Source of the DNA: Alphaproteobacteria bacterium
GTDB taxonomy: Bacteria; Bacteroidota; Bacteroidia; Bacteroidales; FEN-979
Direction: 5' to 3'
NCBI GenBank assembly: GCA_009928665.1
Contig: SACF01000011.1
Span: forward strand, 1-64,000
Length of the DNA stretch: 64,000 nt
The notes beneath the pieces are model-generated. The model made no database searches and was not told the origin of the DNA. It saw only the letters and a program-made list of their open reading frames with translations. A program made the translations under genes and the position numbers. Of the stretch, positions 35,864-45,801 are shown one piece after another; positions within the stretch are counted from its first letter, which is position 1; each line of letters begins with the position of its first letter.

Positions 35864-37471
35864 TCAGTGTTTAATAAGTTTTTTAACAGAATGGGACTTC
35901 AGCGTGGGATCTGTCACCTGTACAAAATAGATGCCGGCCGGAAGGTTACTCAGGTCGATCTGGCATTCATTACGACTGGTTGTAGTCTCCAGCAGTGACG
36001 CGCCGACAACTGAAATCAACCGGATCGTCCTTTCCTGATTTCCGTTGAATCGAATTTTACACCAGTTTTCAGCAGGATTCGGGGAAAGGGTGAATTCATT
36101 TGATTGAACGGAGGGATCTTTCATCCCGATGATCAGATCGCCTGTAATCACGATGTCGTCAAGCTCCCAGGTTGATGATTCGGTCGTGTTGGAGACGTAC
36201 TTGAAGCCAATGTAAACCTGTTCGCCTGATACATTGTTCACGTTAACGCTACCCGATGGAGTCCAAACCCAATTGCCGGCCGACCACGTCGCATTCAGTT
36301 CAGTCCACGAAAAGTCATTCGGATTGGTAACACCGTCATAATCATTAGAGATCATGGCTTTCAAGGCGGGTCCGTTATATTTATAAGCCGACTGGAAGGT
36401 CAGGATCTCGTTGGTATAATCATTAAAATTCATAGCCGGTGAAATGAGCCAGTCCTCGTTTTCATTAGAAGCGCCGGCATATCCGCTCATTTTGGCACAA
36501 GGGGTTCCACCAACGCCGTGATTGGTATCAATGTTCCATACTTCGGCGCCCAGGATATTTTTCAGGATCCAGTTGCCGAAAGTACGGTCGGTGAAGTGAA
36601 TACTGTCGATGATCACGGTGTTTGGCGTTGTATCGGTGATAAAGGGTGCAGTTCCGTCGGTCTTGTAATCGATAAGGGCCCCGGAATTTGTATAGGGGAA
36701 AATTTTAAAATAATAGGTGGTGTTTGCCGGTAGATTACCGAAAACCGCGTGCTGCACACCCTGCAGAACATTCAGGGCGCCATGTCCATCTGCCAGATTC
36801 GGATCGTCACCTACGGGTGTACCATCAACGGGGTTAATAATATCGTTGGCATTGCTTGCCAGGATCAGATAGGCTGCAGGAAGCTGGGCGCCGGTTGCAT
36901 CCAACCATGAAAGGTTCATGGTAAAAGGTGATCCAACCGAAGCAAACTGGGTCGGGTAGTTGGTGGGTTCCGGGATCGGGCCACCGCTGTAAGAGGTCCA
37001 AATGAAATTATCGATGGTCACCTGACCTGAGGAGGTACTGTCGGCCTGTTTGATCTTCAGCACAAAATCACCCGGTGTGTTAACGACGATCGGGCCTGAG
37101 TTGTAGAGAAGGCCTTGCTGGCTGGAGGTAAAATTACCCACCAGCAGCCCGTTAATGTAAATATTCAGGTTCACAGCGGTTGTGAAGGGTTGTTTGTAAT
37201 CGAATGAAAGGGTTCCGCAGCCATTGTGTAATGTACCTGAAATGACGCTTGAAGTAGGATTTCGACCCTTCCCAAGGGTAGGCGACGGGGCAACGATTAC
37301 CGAATCTCCCCGGCACTGGGTATAGGTCCATGTAGAACCATCCTGACCGATGAAAGTACCGTTATGATAGGCATTCTGGGTCTCAGGATAGTTATTGAAA
37401 TTTTCATTTCCCTGACCAAACAGTGTGATCAAAGGAGCGATTAAAAATAACAGTGTGAATAATTGTTTCAT
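35864..37471 (-). CDS. T9SS type A cargo with choice-of-anchor J-like domain
   Basis: 535 residues. Signal peptide (KQLFTLLFLIAPLITLFGQ). Residues about 22-160 form a beta-sandwich beginning ENFNNYPETQNAYHNGTF with a conserved IDNFIWTS end; about 165-285 a fibronectin-like module (MNLSWLDATGAQ, NTTYYFKIFPYTN); about 290-450 a choice-of-anchor J/MAM-like jelly-roll (NEDWLISPAMNFNDY, SSTWELDDIVITG); then a type A T9SS C-terminal domain (FTLSPNPAENWCKIRF ... LPAGIYFVQVTD ... KKLIKH). The mix is common among surface nuclease-like or adhesion proteins, but no catalytic motif is visible. The gene starts 24 bases after the 835-residue cargo gene on the same strand, so the two are co-transcribed. Confidence 0.87.
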   Translation of the reverse strand: MKQLFTLLFLIAPLITLFGQGNENFNNYPETQNAYHNGTFIGQDGSTWTYTQCRGDSVIVAPSPTLGKGRNPTSSVISGTLHNGCGTLSFDYKQPFTTAVNLNIYINGLLVGNFTSSQQGLLYNSGPIVVNTPGDFVLKIKQADSTSSGQVTIDNFIWTSYSGGPIPEPTNYPTQFASVGSPFTMNLSWLDATGAQLPAAYLILASNANDIINPVDGTPVGDDPNLADGHGALNVLQGVQHAVFGNLPANTTYYFKIFPYTNSGALIDYKTDGTAPFITDTTPNTVIIDSIHFTDRTFGNWILKNILGAEVWNIDTNHGVGGTPCAKMSGYAGASNENEDWLISPAMNFNDYTNEILTFQSAYKYNGPALKAMISNDYDGVTNPNDFSWTELNATWSAGNWVWTPSGSVNVNNVSGEQVYIGFKYVSNTTESSTWELDDIVITGDLIIGMKDPSVQSNEFTLSPNPAENWCKIRFNGNQERTIRLISVVGASLLETTTSRNECQIDLSNLPAGIYFVQVTDPTLKSHSVKKLIKH

Positions 37472-37495
37472 AAGAATAGAATTTAAAAATGGAAA

Positions 37496-40003
37496 TTAAA
37501 GAATGATAACTTTTTGAACGGTTGTCTTGCCTGAATTCTGATCGGTCACCCTGATAAAATAGAGGCCGGATGGAAGTTCAGGCAGTTCGACATGAAGCGA
37601 TTTATTATTGGTTGAAAAACTGGCTGACAATACTCCGATTTCCGTAATTACCTCTACAGTGTAAGCATCGTTATTTAAGAAATCAATGGTGAAATGCCCG
37701 TCAGATGAAGGATTGGGATGAACTGAGAACGCAGGTGTTTGTAAGGTTTGACCGGTACTGCTGGGTCCGACCTGGATAAATCCCGGTTTGTATTTGATAC
37801 TATGTCCGGCATTGTTGGTCACAGTCAAGGTAACGTCGTAAGACCCCAGGATGTTGTAAAGGATAGGTGGTGGCGATTGGCCATTGAATGTTTCAGGGAT
37901 ACCCCTTTCAAATTCCCAGAACCAGTTTTCGGTATTGGTCGAAGAGGCATCGGTGAATATCACACTTTGACCCAGAACAATGGTGGAATCGCTGACCGTA
38001 AAGTTGGCGATGGGAGCATAAGAACATCCCTCAAGTGGAGATGCCCAAAGGGAGTCGCCCGATGGAGTCAGCGCCTGGAACTCAATCGCGTGACGCCAGT
38101 TTGCAGGATCGGTATTATTCAGGTCGGGATTGCAGAATTCCAATGTGGGTCCTCTGCCGTTGGCCATTGTATCCCATGGAAGAATGGGCAAATAGTAAAC
38201 GGAATCAATCACGAAACCATACGGATCCTTAAGAACGATGGCTTCGCCCTGGTTCGACAATGCACCCCCCGCATTCCATTGCAGGGCGGTCACCCCATAG
38301 GTATTCTGGATCCATTGGGCGCTTTTTGCAAGTAAAACATAGCTCTGGGGATTCACAGTCATATTGGGAAAGCTGTATTCAATCCCTTTGGTAAACTGGA
38401 AATTCTGTAGATTCCATGGAGTCGCATCATTGTTATAAATTTCAATGAACTCAAGAGAGTCGGTTCCGCCAAGGGGTGACCGGTAATTTATTTCAGTCAT
38501 GACCAATTTTGCATTCGTTGGTCCGACAACATGGATATAAGCATTTTTGCATAAGGTTTGCTGGCCCCATTGGTTTGTGGCAGTAAGGCAAACCGTGAAA
38601 TCGCCTGCATAATCATACGTGATCCCTGTGGGATTTTTCAATGTGGAGGTGGCAGGAACACCGCCCATAAAGGACCAGCTCCACGAATCGGGACAGAAAT
38701 CGGTGGAGTCGAAGAAGTTAATGGACTCCCCGACCATGAGGTTCACTTTACTGGCTGCAAAATCGGGTTGCGGAGCCATGACTTCACAAAGGGTACTAAA
38801 GGTAATGTCAGCGCCATATCCCGTACCGGCTGTAGTAGTGGCATAAGCCCTCAGATGATAGGTGGTATTGGGAAGCAGTCCGGTTATATTGCTGGTGAAT
38901 GTCCCTAAGGTACCTGGTTCAACGGTGTGGGGGCCTGCGATGGTAGGATTTGCGGCGGTGCTCCAGCAAAGTCCCCGTGCTGTGATAGTTCCGCCGCCAC
39001 TTCCGGTTACATCCCCGCTTCCGGTAGCAGTATTAAAAGTAATATTTGTAACCGTGGCTCCCGTTATTACTGTTGGAACAGTAGGACCTGCCGGGGTCAA
39101 AGGAGTGTCGGTGTTTGTCAGGATGACGACATCCCGTCGTAAGGCGGTTGTGGTGTTCGCCCCTCCCGGCCAGATACCCGTTGCACTGGTATTGAAAGCA
39201 TAAACCGTATTGTCCGGATTCCGCGACTCAACACGTCTGACCCCGTTCGGATTGTTGGCGCCGATCGGGATTACGGCCGGATAATCACCGGCAGCACTGG
39301 TTCCGGCCTGCATGTAAATATCGTTGATCGCAACAGGTAATTCAGCGTTGTTCGATTGTGTCGGGGATGCCGGCCTGATCATGTAGGAAAACAACGGATC
39401 ACCGGTTCCTGCAACATTGTCAAACATCAGCATGTACTTTCCATGGGATTGTGCAAGACAACTTCCTTTAACGAAACAACCATCATCGGTAGTGGCCGGG
39501 GTTCGCGGTGTTACTGCAATGTCGAGTGCAGTCAGGATTTTTGTACCGATAAAAAGCGGGGCTGAGGGCATGGTTCCGCCGGAAACTACCCAACCCATTC
39601 GGATGTTATGTTGCTGACCTGCATCAAATCGCGAACCATTGCCAGTGGGTTGTATGAAAACCCAGAAAGGGCCACTGCTCCCGGTGGCATCGGTGGTGAA
39701 ATAGGATAACAGGTTCGTGGTCCCTGTAAAAGTGGTACCGTTCCAAGAATTACCCGCGCCGTAAACATTAACGGCATCAGTGACCAATGCAACCGCAGTT
39801 TTTATATCATAAGCCGTATTGGGCGTAAGTCCATCCACTTTCAGGCAAACAGCCAAGGCCGTTCTGGCAGTGTTTGCAGATGAGGCGGTTTTACTTCCGA
39901 AATATTTGGGAACTACCAGTTCAGTAACAGTCTGACCGAATCCGGTGGCAGCCAGTACCATTAGCAAAAAAACCAGTCTGGATCGTGTAACACGTTGTTT
40001 CAT
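37496..40003 (-). CDS. T9SS type A cargo with lamin-tail and PKD domains
   Basis: 835 residues. Signal peptide (KQRVTRSRLVFLLMVLAATGFGQ). About 25-300 is an unassigned beta-rich region that includes choice-of-anchor-like text (AVALVTDAVNVYGAGNSW, SHGKYMLMFDNVAG). About 310-405 is a fibronectin-type loop (ARGLCWSTAANPTI ... LPNTTYHLRAYATT). About 405-490 is a PKD-like module (SWSWSFMGGVPATST), about 497-640 a lamin-tail domain (LVMTEINYRSP ... LEFIEIYNND ... ALSNQGEAIVLKDPYG), about 660-745 a second PKD-like module (WFWEFERGIP), and the last 80 residues a type A T9SS domain (VHPNPSSDGHFTIDF ... LPSGLYFIRVTDQ). Likely exported to the cell surface; lamin-tail domains often occur with nucleases or phosphatases, but no enzyme domain is present here. 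Confidence 0.87.
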   Translation of the reverse strand: MKQRVTRSRLVFLLMVLAATGFGQTVTELVVPKYFGSKTASSANTARTALAVCLKVDGLTPNTAYDIKTAVALVTDAVNVYGAGNSWNGTTFTGTTNLLSYFTTDATGSSGPFWVFIQPTGNGSRFDAGQQHNIRMGWVVSGGTMPSAPLFIGTKILTALDIAVTPRTPATTDDGCFVKGSCLAQSHGKYMLMFDNVAGTGDPLFSYMIRPASPTQSNNAELPVAINDIYMQAGTSAAGDYPAVIPIGANNPNGVRRVESRNPDNTVYAFNTSATGIWPGGANTTTALRRDVVILTNTDTPLTPAGPTVPTVITGATVTNITFNTATGSGDVTGSGGGTITARGLCWSTAANPTIAGPHTVEPGTLGTFTSNITGLLPNTTYHLRAYATTTAGTGYGADITFSTLCEVMAPQPDFAASKVNLMVGESINFFDSTDFCPDSWSWSFMGGVPATSTLKNPTGITYDYAGDFTVCLTATNQWGQQTLCKNAYIHVVGPTNAKLVMTEINYRSPLGGTDSLEFIEIYNNDATPWNLQNFQFTKGIEYSFPNMTVNPQSYVLLAKSAQWIQNTYGVTALQWNAGGALSNQGEAIVLKDPYGFVIDSVYYLPILPWDTMANGRGPTLEFCNPDLNNTDPANWRHAIEFQALTPSGDSLWASPLEGCSYAPIANFTVSDSTIVLGQSVIFTDASSTNTENWFWEFERGIPETFNGQSPPPILYNILGSYDVTLTVTNNAGHSIKYKPGFIQVGPSSTGQTLQTPAFSVHPNPSSDGHFTIDFLNNDAYTVEVITEIGVLSASFSTNNKSLHVELPELPSGLYFIRVTDQNSGKTTVQKVIIL

Positions 40004-40257
40004 ATATAAATAATTTTATGTTTCATAGATCACAAAGAACATCCACAATTATCATCTGCAATTTGCATAAACCTGATATCAATGGATATTTCATAAAAAT
40101 TTTAAGCGTACCGTTCAATTTGGTACTAATCTACAAAAATGGTAATTTTTTTTGAATTTTCTGCATCAACTTATTAACAAAAACGGAAAAAAAGGCATGC
40201 TTGATTTCATTACAAAAAGCAACCTGCAGGATTACTCCAGGCGTCATCGGGAATATA
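40004..40257. other. Intergenic region upstream of the 835-residue T9SS gene
   Basis: About 250 AT-rich bases with no convincing gene. It should hold the promoter of the minus-strand T9SS pair, but no full TAnnTTTG match is visible in that direction. The 60-residue frames that cross it lack coding character and run into the dnaK terminator. Confidence 0.6.
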
Positions 40258-40290
40258 ATGAAAAGGGCGGTTCATCAGACCGCCCTCCCA
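40258..40290 (-). terminator. Intrinsic terminator after dnaK
   Basis: Stem AGGGCGGT / ACCGCCCT with a seven-base loop, followed on the minus strand by TTTT and an AT-rich tail; located about 35 bases after the dnaK stop. Confidence 0.85.
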
Positions 40291-40320
40291 AAATTAACTG
40301 TTGTTTTACAAAATCAGCTT

Positions 40321-42240
40321 TTATTTATCCTTGACCTCTTCAAAATCGACATCCGTCACTTCATCGTTTCCGGACCCTTTTGAACCCGGTTGCCCCGTGT
40401 TTGGGTCCTGATTCGGACTGCCTTGTGGCCCGGATTGTGAGGCATTCTTGTACATCTCTTCACTGGCCGTTTGCCAAATAGAATTCAGGTTAGCGATGGC
40501 CCGGTCGATACCTGCAAAATCCCTGTTTTTATGAGCGTTTTTCAGCTCATTTAAGGCATTTTCGATGGTCGCTTTCTTGTCGGGCGGAATTTTATCACCA
40601 AATTCCTTCAGTTGCTTTTCCGTTTGGAATATCAAGCTGTCGGCCTGGTTGAGTTTGTCGATTTCCTCCTTTATTTTCTTGTCGGCATCGGCATTTTGCT
40701 GTGCTTCATCTTTCATTCTGCGGATATCATCATCGGATAATCCGGATGAAGCCTCGATCCGGATCTGCTGTGATTTTCCGGTGGCCTTGTCCTTTGCCGT
40801 TACATGAAGGATACCGTTTGCATCGATGTCGAAAGTAACTTCAATCTGGGGGATTCCTCTTGGTGCAGGTGGAATCCCGTCGAGATGAAATCTGCCGATA
40901 CTCTTGTTTTGATTGGCCATGGGGCGTTCACCCTGCAATACATGTATCTCGACAGAGGTCTGACTATCGGCAGCCGTTGAGAATACTTCGGATTTTCGTG
41001 TAGGTATGGTTGTGTTGGCCTCAATCAGGCGGGTCATAACACTTCCAAGGGTTTCGATACCCAGGGATAAGGGAGTCACATCGAGCAACAGTACATCCTT
41101 GACCTCACCGGTGAGGACGCCTCCCTGGATGGCAGCGCCGATTGCAACCACTTCGTCGGGGTTTACTCCTTTGGATGGCTCTTTGCCAAAGAGTTCCCTG
41201 ACCAGCTTCTGAACTGCCGGAATCCGGGTGGATCCCCCGACAAGAATTACTTCATCGATGTCGGATGGTTTCATACCGGCATCCTGTAACGCTTTCTGAC
41301 AGGGCGGGATGGTCGATTGCATCAGGTTGTCGATAAGCTGTTCGAACTTGGCACGGGTCAGCTTTTTGACAAGATGCTTGGGAACTCCGTCAACCGGCAT
41401 GATATAAGGCAGATTTATTTCGGTTTCCATGGAACTGGAAAGCTCTATTTTAGCTTTTTCGGAAGCCTCTTTCAATCGTTGTAATGCCATGGGATCCTTG
41501 CGCAGGTCGAGACCTTCATCTTTCTGAAATTCATCAGCCAGCCAGTCAATGACTTTGTGGTCAAAATCATCGCCACCCAGATGCGTATTCCCGTTGGTGG
41601 ATTTGACTTCAAAAACTCCTTCTCCCAATTCAAGGATAGAGATATCGAATGTTCCGCCTCCCAGGTCGAAAACCGCAACTTTCAGATCCTTGTTCTTTTT
41701 ATCAAGGCCATAAGCCAGTGCAGCGGCTGTAGGTTCGTTGATGATCCTCTTAACCTGTAACCCGGCTATTTCGCCGGCTTCCTTGGTTGCCTGGCGCTGT
41801 GAATCGCTGAAGTACGCCGGTACCGTGATTACAGCTTCCCGGATCTCCTGCCCCAGATAGTCTTCTGCGGTTTTCTTCATCTTCTGAAGCACCATTGCTG
41901 AGATCTCCTGCGGAGAATACAGTTTTCCGGAAATATTGACGCGGGGTGTGTTATTATCGCCTTTTGAGACCACATAGGGAACCCTTTTGATCTCAGTCTG
42001 GACCTGGTCCCAGGTCTCACCCATAAAACGTTTTATGGAAAAAACCGTGTTTTTTGGATTTGTGATGGCTTGCCGCTTGGCCGGATCGCCCACTTTTCTT
42101 TCACCGCTCTCGGTAAAACCGACAACCGACGGTGTTGTACGTCTTCCTTCGCTGTTCGGGATAACGACAGGTTCATTGCCTTCCATTACAGCCACACAGG
42201 AGTTGGTGGTTCCAAGATCAATACCAATAATTTTACCCAT
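40321..42240 (-). CDS. dnaK: Molecular chaperone DnaK (Hsp70)
   Basis: 639 residues, full length. ATP-driven chaperone that binds exposed hydrophobic peptides with DnaJ and GrpE (not in this window). N-terminal ATPase: [16 protein letters not shown] (4-19), [20 protein letters not shown] (about 139-158), [16 protein letters not shown] (about 189-204), [16 protein letters not shown] (about 334-349). Substrate-binding domain begins [14 protein letters not shown] (about 384-397). The C-terminal tail is Q/G/P-rich and ends in the Bacteroidota-type [10 protein letters not shown] rather than EEVD. It has its own promoter containing a perfect inverted repeat, a strong Shine-Dalgarno sequence, and its own terminator; grpE and dnaJ are not adjacent. 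Confidence 0.98.
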   Translation of the reverse strand: MGKIIGIDLGTTNSCVAVMEGNEPVVIPNSEGRRTTPSVVGFTESGERKVGDPAKRQAITNPKNTVFSIKRFMGETWDQVQTEIKRVPYVVSKGDNNTPRVNISGKLYSPQEISAMVLQKMKKTAEDYLGQEIREAVITVPAYFSDSQRQATKEAGEIAGLQVKRIINEPTAAALAYGLDKKNKDLKVAVFDLGGGTFDISILELGEGVFEVKSTNGNTHLGGDDFDHKVIDWLADEFQKDEGLDLRKDPMALQRLKEASEKAKIELSSSMETEINLPYIMPVDGVPKHLVKKLTRAKFEQLIDNLMQSTIPPCQKALQDAGMKPSDIDEVILVGGSTRIPAVQKLVRELFGKEPSKGVNPDEVVAIGAAIQGGVLTGEVKDVLLLDVTPLSLGIETLGSVMTRLIEANTTIPTRKSEVFSTAADSQTSVEIHVLQGERPMANQNKSIGRFHLDGIPPAPRGIPQIEVTFDIDANGILHVTAKDKATGKSQQIRIEASSGLSDDDIRRMKDEAQQNADADKKIKEEIDKLNQADSLIFQTEKQLKEFGDKIPPDKKATIENALNELKNAHKNRDFAGIDRAIANLNSIWQTASEEMYKNASQSGPQGSPNQDPNTGQPGSKGSGNDEVTDVDFEEVKDK

Positions 42241-42249
42241 TTTAATGAT

Positions 42250-42257
42250 CTCCTTTC
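42250..42257 (-). promoter_or_regulatory. Strong Shine-Dalgarno sequence of dnaK
   Basis: On the minus strand AAAGGAGA lies nine bases before the dnaK ATG. A clear Shine-Dalgarno match is unusual for Bacteroidota genes; nearly all others in this window lack one. Confidence 0.75.
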
Positions 42258-42311
42258 AAAGTAAACATTTAGTTCTTCTCAAATTTTGGCCATGGTGGTC
42301 AATGATTGTGC

Positions 42312-42342
42312 CAAAAGTAATTTTATGTCATAAAGATGACAA
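42312..42342 (-). promoter_or_regulatory. dnaK promoter with an internal inverted repeat
   Basis: Minus strand: TTG (42342-42340), 20-base spacer, TACTTTTG (42319-42312), a full Bacteroidota vegetative promoter. The spacer contains the perfect repeat TGTCAT-AAAG-ATGACA (42326-42341 on the plus strand; read on either strand the arms are the same). Its position between the two promoter boxes is that of an operator. It is not the CIRCE element. Predicted transcript start about 42305. Confidence 0.7.
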
Positions 42343-42401
42343 AAAGACAGAATGGAAAATTTTTGAAGTGTACCGCCCTCCGGATTGGCGACCCGGATAC
42401 A

Positions 42402-43388
42402 TTAAAATCCCAGATCCTTTGTATATTGATTAACTTTCAGCTCGGCTTTTGTCGGACTACTGATCTCCATATTATTATTTGATTTGATATACCGGGCAGA
42501 AAAAATTCCAATGCCATTGTTGATGTTGGAATAGGCAGGTCTTTCCTGGACCAGTGACAGGGAGGGTTCTGTCACTTCCATGTAGGTATTCAGTGCGGAT
42601 GCAGCCACGGTAAAGATAAAATCGCAATGGTGGGCGCTGCGGCCGGCAAGAGAAGTGTCGACCTTAATTTTTGATCCAACGACCGAATAAAATGCATCAC
42701 CGGGAAAAAAATAATCAAAGGATGTCATCTGGTTATCGGCCGCCAGAACATTGTTGAATACCAGCCAGTCGATGTATTTCATGACCGGGTTGGCCGGATC
42801 GGTTTTCTTGGCTTCCTGATACCAGAATCTGATAACAAGCTGATAGCGTTTACCTACCTTTGATGGGGTCCATTTAACTTCAAAGGTATACCCGGGGATA
42901 AAACTGGCAATCTGAGGTCTTTCGATAGTAAAATCACCTACCAATTCGGTCTCGGCAGTGACCTCTTTACCCGTATTCTTATTTTTAATGAACAATTTAT
43001 AGAGGCTGTTTTCATTCAACGGGGCAGTCGTATAATACATCAGTTGATCCGGGTAATAGAAAATGGAATCCCCGGCCTGTTTGTTATGGATTGTAACCGT
43101 ATCACAAAGGAATGAGTTTACCAGGGTGGTTCCGTTATATTCGTCGAGCCGAACTTCGAGTTTGTCGGGATAATTGCTTGAGTCAGGTATCTTTGCGAAC
43201 TGCATGGCATCGCCCGGGCCCAGAAAGGCCTTGGTTATTTTGATAAAGGTGGTATCCTGTGTCTGATCGAGGAGGCCATAAACCACAGTGACATCTTTCC
43301 AATCGGCATTGACATTCAGTTCTTTGTTGCAGGAAAAAAGCACCGGAACCAGGGTGACGAGTAAAAGGAGAATTTTCGAGTAACGCAT
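42402..43388 (-). CDS. DUF4249-like lipoprotein
   Basis: 328 residues. Lipoprotein signal MRYSKILLLLVTLVPVLFSC with Cys20, then KELNVNADWKDVTVVYGLLD, the usual opening of this Bacteroidota family (a claim about a short beta-sandwich bearing the Ig-like stretch TFIKITKAFLGPGDA). Later the conserved SLVQERPAYSNINNGIGIFSA (about 280-300) is the typical C-terminal motif. The family is thought to sit in the outer membrane periphery, often near TonB-dependent receptors, with no biochemical role known; here no such receptor is present. It is divergent from panB, and its -7 box TACTTTTG (43411-43418, minus) overlaps the panB -33 region. Confidence 0.75.
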   Translation of the reverse strand: MRYSKILLLLVTLVPVLFSCNKELNVNADWKDVTVVYGLLDQTQDTTFIKITKAFLGPGDAMQFAKIPDSSNYPDKLEVRLDEYNGTTLVNSFLCDTVTIHNKQAGDSIFYYPDQLMYYTTAPLNENSLYKLFIKNKNTGKEVTAETELVGDFTIERPQIASFIPGYTFEVKWTPSKVGKRYQLVIRFWYQEAKKTDPANPVMKYIDWLVFNNVLAADNQMTSFDYFFPGDAFYSVVGSKIKVDTSLAGRSAHHCDFIFTVAASALNTYMEVTEPSLSLVQERPAYSNINNGIGIFSARYIKSNNNMEISSPTKAELKVNQYTKDLGF

Positions 43389-43406
43389 TGGTCAGAAATT
43401 AAGTAC

Positions 43407-43440
43407 TTGGCAAAAGTACATAAAATATTTCGTAGTTTTG
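43407..43440 (+). promoter_or_regulatory. Divergent promoter region for panB and the DUF4249-like lipoprotein
   Basis: For panB: TTG (43407-43409) and TAGTTTTG (43433-43440), separated by 23 bases. For the lipoprotein on the minus strand: TACTTTTG at 43418-43411. The panB -33 element touches the lipoprotein -7 box, so two polymerases could not easily bind at once. Confidence 0.55.
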
Positions 43441-43457
43441 CTAACTAATCTACAAAT

Positions 43458-44282
43458 ATGGCACTGTCAAAATCATTCCGGGATGTGACCAAGGTCACAA
43501 CACATATTCTTCAGGAGATGAAATTGCAGGGTGAGAAGATTGCCATGCTGACCGCCTACGATTATTCGTTTGCAAGAATCCTTGACAGTACGGGAATTGA
43601 TGTCATTCTGGTCGGGGATTCAGCTTCAAACGTGATGGCAGGTCACACATCTACCTTACCCATCACCCTCAATGAGATGATTTACCACGGCGCATCTGTG
43701 GTCAGGGCGGTAAAAAGAGCGCTGGTAGTTGTTGATCTTCCGTTTGGCACCTATCAGGGGAATTCAAAAGAGGCGCTGAATTCATCGATCCGCATCATGA
43801 AGGAGACGGGAGCTGATGCAGTGAAACTGGAAGGAGGCAGAGAAGTTCTGGAGTCGGTTGACCGCATTCTCTCTGCCGGGATACCGGTAATGGGACATCT
43901 GGGGCTGACTCCGCAATCGATTCACAAATTCGGCACCTATGTGGTCAGGGCTACCGGCGACGACGAAGCGGCAAAACTGATCGAAGACGCCCATATTCTC
44001 GAAAAAGCAGGCTGTTTCGGTATCGTTCTGGAGAAAATTCCGGCCGTGTTGGGTAAAAAAGTCACCGCGGAGATAAAAATTCCCATTATCGGGATCGGAG
44101 CCGGAAGATGGGTAGATGGCCAGGTTCTGGTACTGCATGATATGCTCGGGATCACCATGGAATTCTCCCCCCGGTTTCTGCGCCGTTATCATAACCTGTC
44201 GGAAGAAGTCCGCGGAGCCGTGAATACCTATATCCAGGATGTGAAAACCCTTGACTTTCCAAATGAGAAAGAGCAGTATTGA
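43458..44282 (+). CDS. panB: 3-methyl-2-oxobutanoate hydroxymethyltransferase
   Basis: 274 residues. First committed step of pantothenate (coenzyme A) synthesis: transfers a one-carbon unit from 5,10-methylenetetrahydrofolate to 2-oxoisovalerate, giving ketopantoate. The TIM-barrel motifs are intact: [14 protein letters not shown] (about 30-43), [12 protein letters not shown] (metal-binding Asp, about 53-64), [10 protein letters not shown] (second Asp, about 94-103), DAVKLEGG (about 120-127), [10 protein letters not shown] (about 144-153), and GIVLEKIPA with the catalytic Glu (about 191-199), then IPIIGIGAG. Its last 20 bases overlap the pseudouridine synthase gene, so the two are translationally linked although functionally unrelated. 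No panC or panD in the window. Confidence 0.97.
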   Translation: MALSKSFRDVTKVTTHILQEMKLQGEKIAMLTAYDYSFARILDSTGIDVILVGDSASNVMAGHTSTLPITLNEMIYHGASVVRAVKRALVVVDLPFGTYQGNSKEALNSSIRIMKETGADAVKLEGGREVLESVDRILSAGIPVMGHLGLTPQSIHKFGTYVVRATGDDEAAKLIEDAHILEKAGCFGIVLEKIPAVLGKKVTAEIKIPIIGIGAGRWVDGQVLVLHDMLGITMEFSPRFLRRYHNLSEEVRGAVNTYIQDVKTLDFPNEKEQY

Positions 44283-44979
44283 CCAGGATATCCTGTTTGA
44301 AGATAACCACCTGATCATATTTAATAAACGGCCATCCGACATCGTGCAGGGGGATAAGACCGGTGATGAACCGCTGAGTGAACAGATTAAACGGTACCTG
44401 AAAGTAAAGTACCATAAGCCCGGTGAAGTATTTTTAGGAGTGGTGCACCGCCTGGACCGTCCGGTTAGCGGCGCATTGATTTTTGCAAGAACTTCAAAAG
44501 CCCTCACACGACTCAACACGATGTTGCGTGACGGAGCGATTCAGAAGACTTATTGGGCAGTTGTCGGGAAGAGGCCTCCGGAGCCGGAGGGCCACCTGAA
44601 ACAGTTTATTCAACGAAATGAACAGCAGAACAAATCCTACATTTTCGACTACCCGGCAAAAGATGCACAGACCGCGGAGCTCCGATATAAAATAGCCGGC
44701 ATCAGCGACAGGTTTTTTCTTCTTGAAATACAATTAATTACGGGTCGACATCATCAAATAAGGGCACAGTTGGCCGCTATAGGGTGCCCCGTTAAAGGCG
44801 ATCTTAAATATGGGTACCCGCGATCAAATCCGGGTGGTTTTATACATCTCCATTCCCGAACCATTCATTTTTTTCATCCGGTAACAAAGAGCCCGATGAT
44901 AATTCATGCGAATCCCCCCTCCGATCCTTTATGGAATTATTTTTTGATGCAACATAAAGGTTCTGCCGGCGATGAGTAA
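44263..44979 (+). CDS. RluA-family pseudouridine synthase
   Basis: 238 residues from the ATG at 44263; a TTG 12 bases upstream is possible but the ATG is the better start. It converts uridine to pseudouridine in ribosomal or transfer RNA. The RluA signature [20 protein letters not shown] (about 64-83) carries the catalytic Asp, and [19 protein letters not shown] plus [10 protein letters not shown] are the other family blocks. There is no N-terminal S4 domain, so it resembles the short RluA/TruC/RluC-like group; the RNA target cannot be assigned. It overlaps panB by 20 bases and the DUF4271 gene by 8 bases, within a rightward operon. Confidence 0.92.
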   Translation: MRKSSIDQDILFEDNHLIIFNKRPSDIVQGDKTGDEPLSEQIKRYLKVKYHKPGEVFLGVVHRLDRPVSGALIFARTSKALTRLNTMLRDGAIQKTYWAVVGKRPPEPEGHLKQFIQRNEQQNKSYIFDYPAKDAQTAELRYKIAGISDRFFLLEIQLITGRHHQIRAQLAAIGCPVKGDLKYGYPRSNPGGFIHLHSRTIHFFHPVTKSPMIIHANPPSDPLWNYFLMQHKGSAGDE

Positions 44980-45748
44980 CATTCATGCAGAACACGACTC
45001 AACACTGGAAATTCAAAGCCTTCAAAGGCCCTTGACGGAGTATTCCCCTACCCTCTTCACATCGCAACAGCTCCGGCCCGAATCTTTCAGAACTGTTCCC
45101 TTTACAAAAAATCCTCCCGATTGGATCCTTGGTGTGATCCTGATCTGTCTGATCCTGATCGCATGGACTCACGTTTTTTATTCCAACCGCATCCGGTTAA
45201 TGTTTAAAGCACCGTTTTCCCAGCGAAATGTCAACCAATTACTCCGGGACGGGGATATAATGACGGAACGATTTACCCTGACTTACAGCGCCGTCTATAT
45301 TCTGACCTTTTCCCTCCTTCTTTTTGAAATCAATCGAATTCTGGTCGGATTCCGTTTCACCCACCTGAATGATCTGACCATCTTTGGCATCCTGAATTTA
45401 TTTGTCATCGGATATTATGTAATGAAAATGTGTGTAATCTGGTTTCTTGGATCTGTTTTCAAGACCCGGGAAACCACCCTGAACTATCAGTTGAATCTGA
45501 TGATCCTTTCCATGATAACGGGACCCGTACTCCTGGTATTCCTTATTCCTTTTCTTTTCATTCCTGATATTAAACTCCTCTATATGAGCATAATGGCAGT
45601 AGGAATATTGTTGTTGTTTAGGTTTGTGAGAGGTTTTTTTATTGGAATGTCGCTGACCAAATTTTCGTATTTATTTTTATTTGTGTATCTTTGCAGCCTC
45701 GAAATTTTACCGGTTTTAATACTCGTAAAAATCATATTGATCTTTTAG
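44972..45748 (+). CDS. DUF4271 domain-containing membrane protein
   Basis: 258 residues. After a polar N-terminus of about 45 residues (containing TSQQLRPE), the protein has about six hydrophobic helices: WILGVILICLILIAWTHVFY, the AVYILTFSLLLFEINRILV region, FGILNLFVIGYYVMK, ILSMITGPVLLVFLIPFLF, LLYMSIMAVGILLLFRFV, and a final one ending LPVLILVKIILIF. This is the layout of DUF4271, a Bacteroidota-only family whose gene usually lies directly before hemD, as here (53 bases). Function unknown; the constant neighbourhood hints at a link to haem or membrane processes but does not prove it. It overlaps the pseudouridine synthase gene by 8 bases. Confidence 0.85.
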   Translation: MSNIHAEHDSTLEIQSLQRPLTEYSPTLFTSQQLRPESFRTVPFTKNPPDWILGVILICLILIAWTHVFYSNRIRLMFKAPFSQRNVNQLLRDGDIMTERFTLTYSAVYILTFSLLLFEINRILVGFRFTHLNDLTIFGILNLFVIGYYVMKMCVIWFLGSVFKTRETTLNYQLNLMILSMITGPVLLVFLIPFLFIPDIKLLYMSIMAVGILLLFRFVRGFFIGMSLTKFSYLFLFVYLCSLEILPVLILVKIILIF

Positions 45749-45801
45749 GTGATCTGTTATTGCAAGGGTTTCGGGATGTTGAACATTAATACTGTAGTGC
45801 T

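Noticed and set aside
40152..40383. Two frames of 60 residues upstream of dnaK's end
   Set aside because: They cross the dnaK terminator and the dnaK C-terminus.
42320..42342. CIRCE heat-shock element at dnaK
   Set aside because: The repeat is TGTCAT-N4-ATGACA, not TTAGCACTC-N9-GAGTGCTAA.
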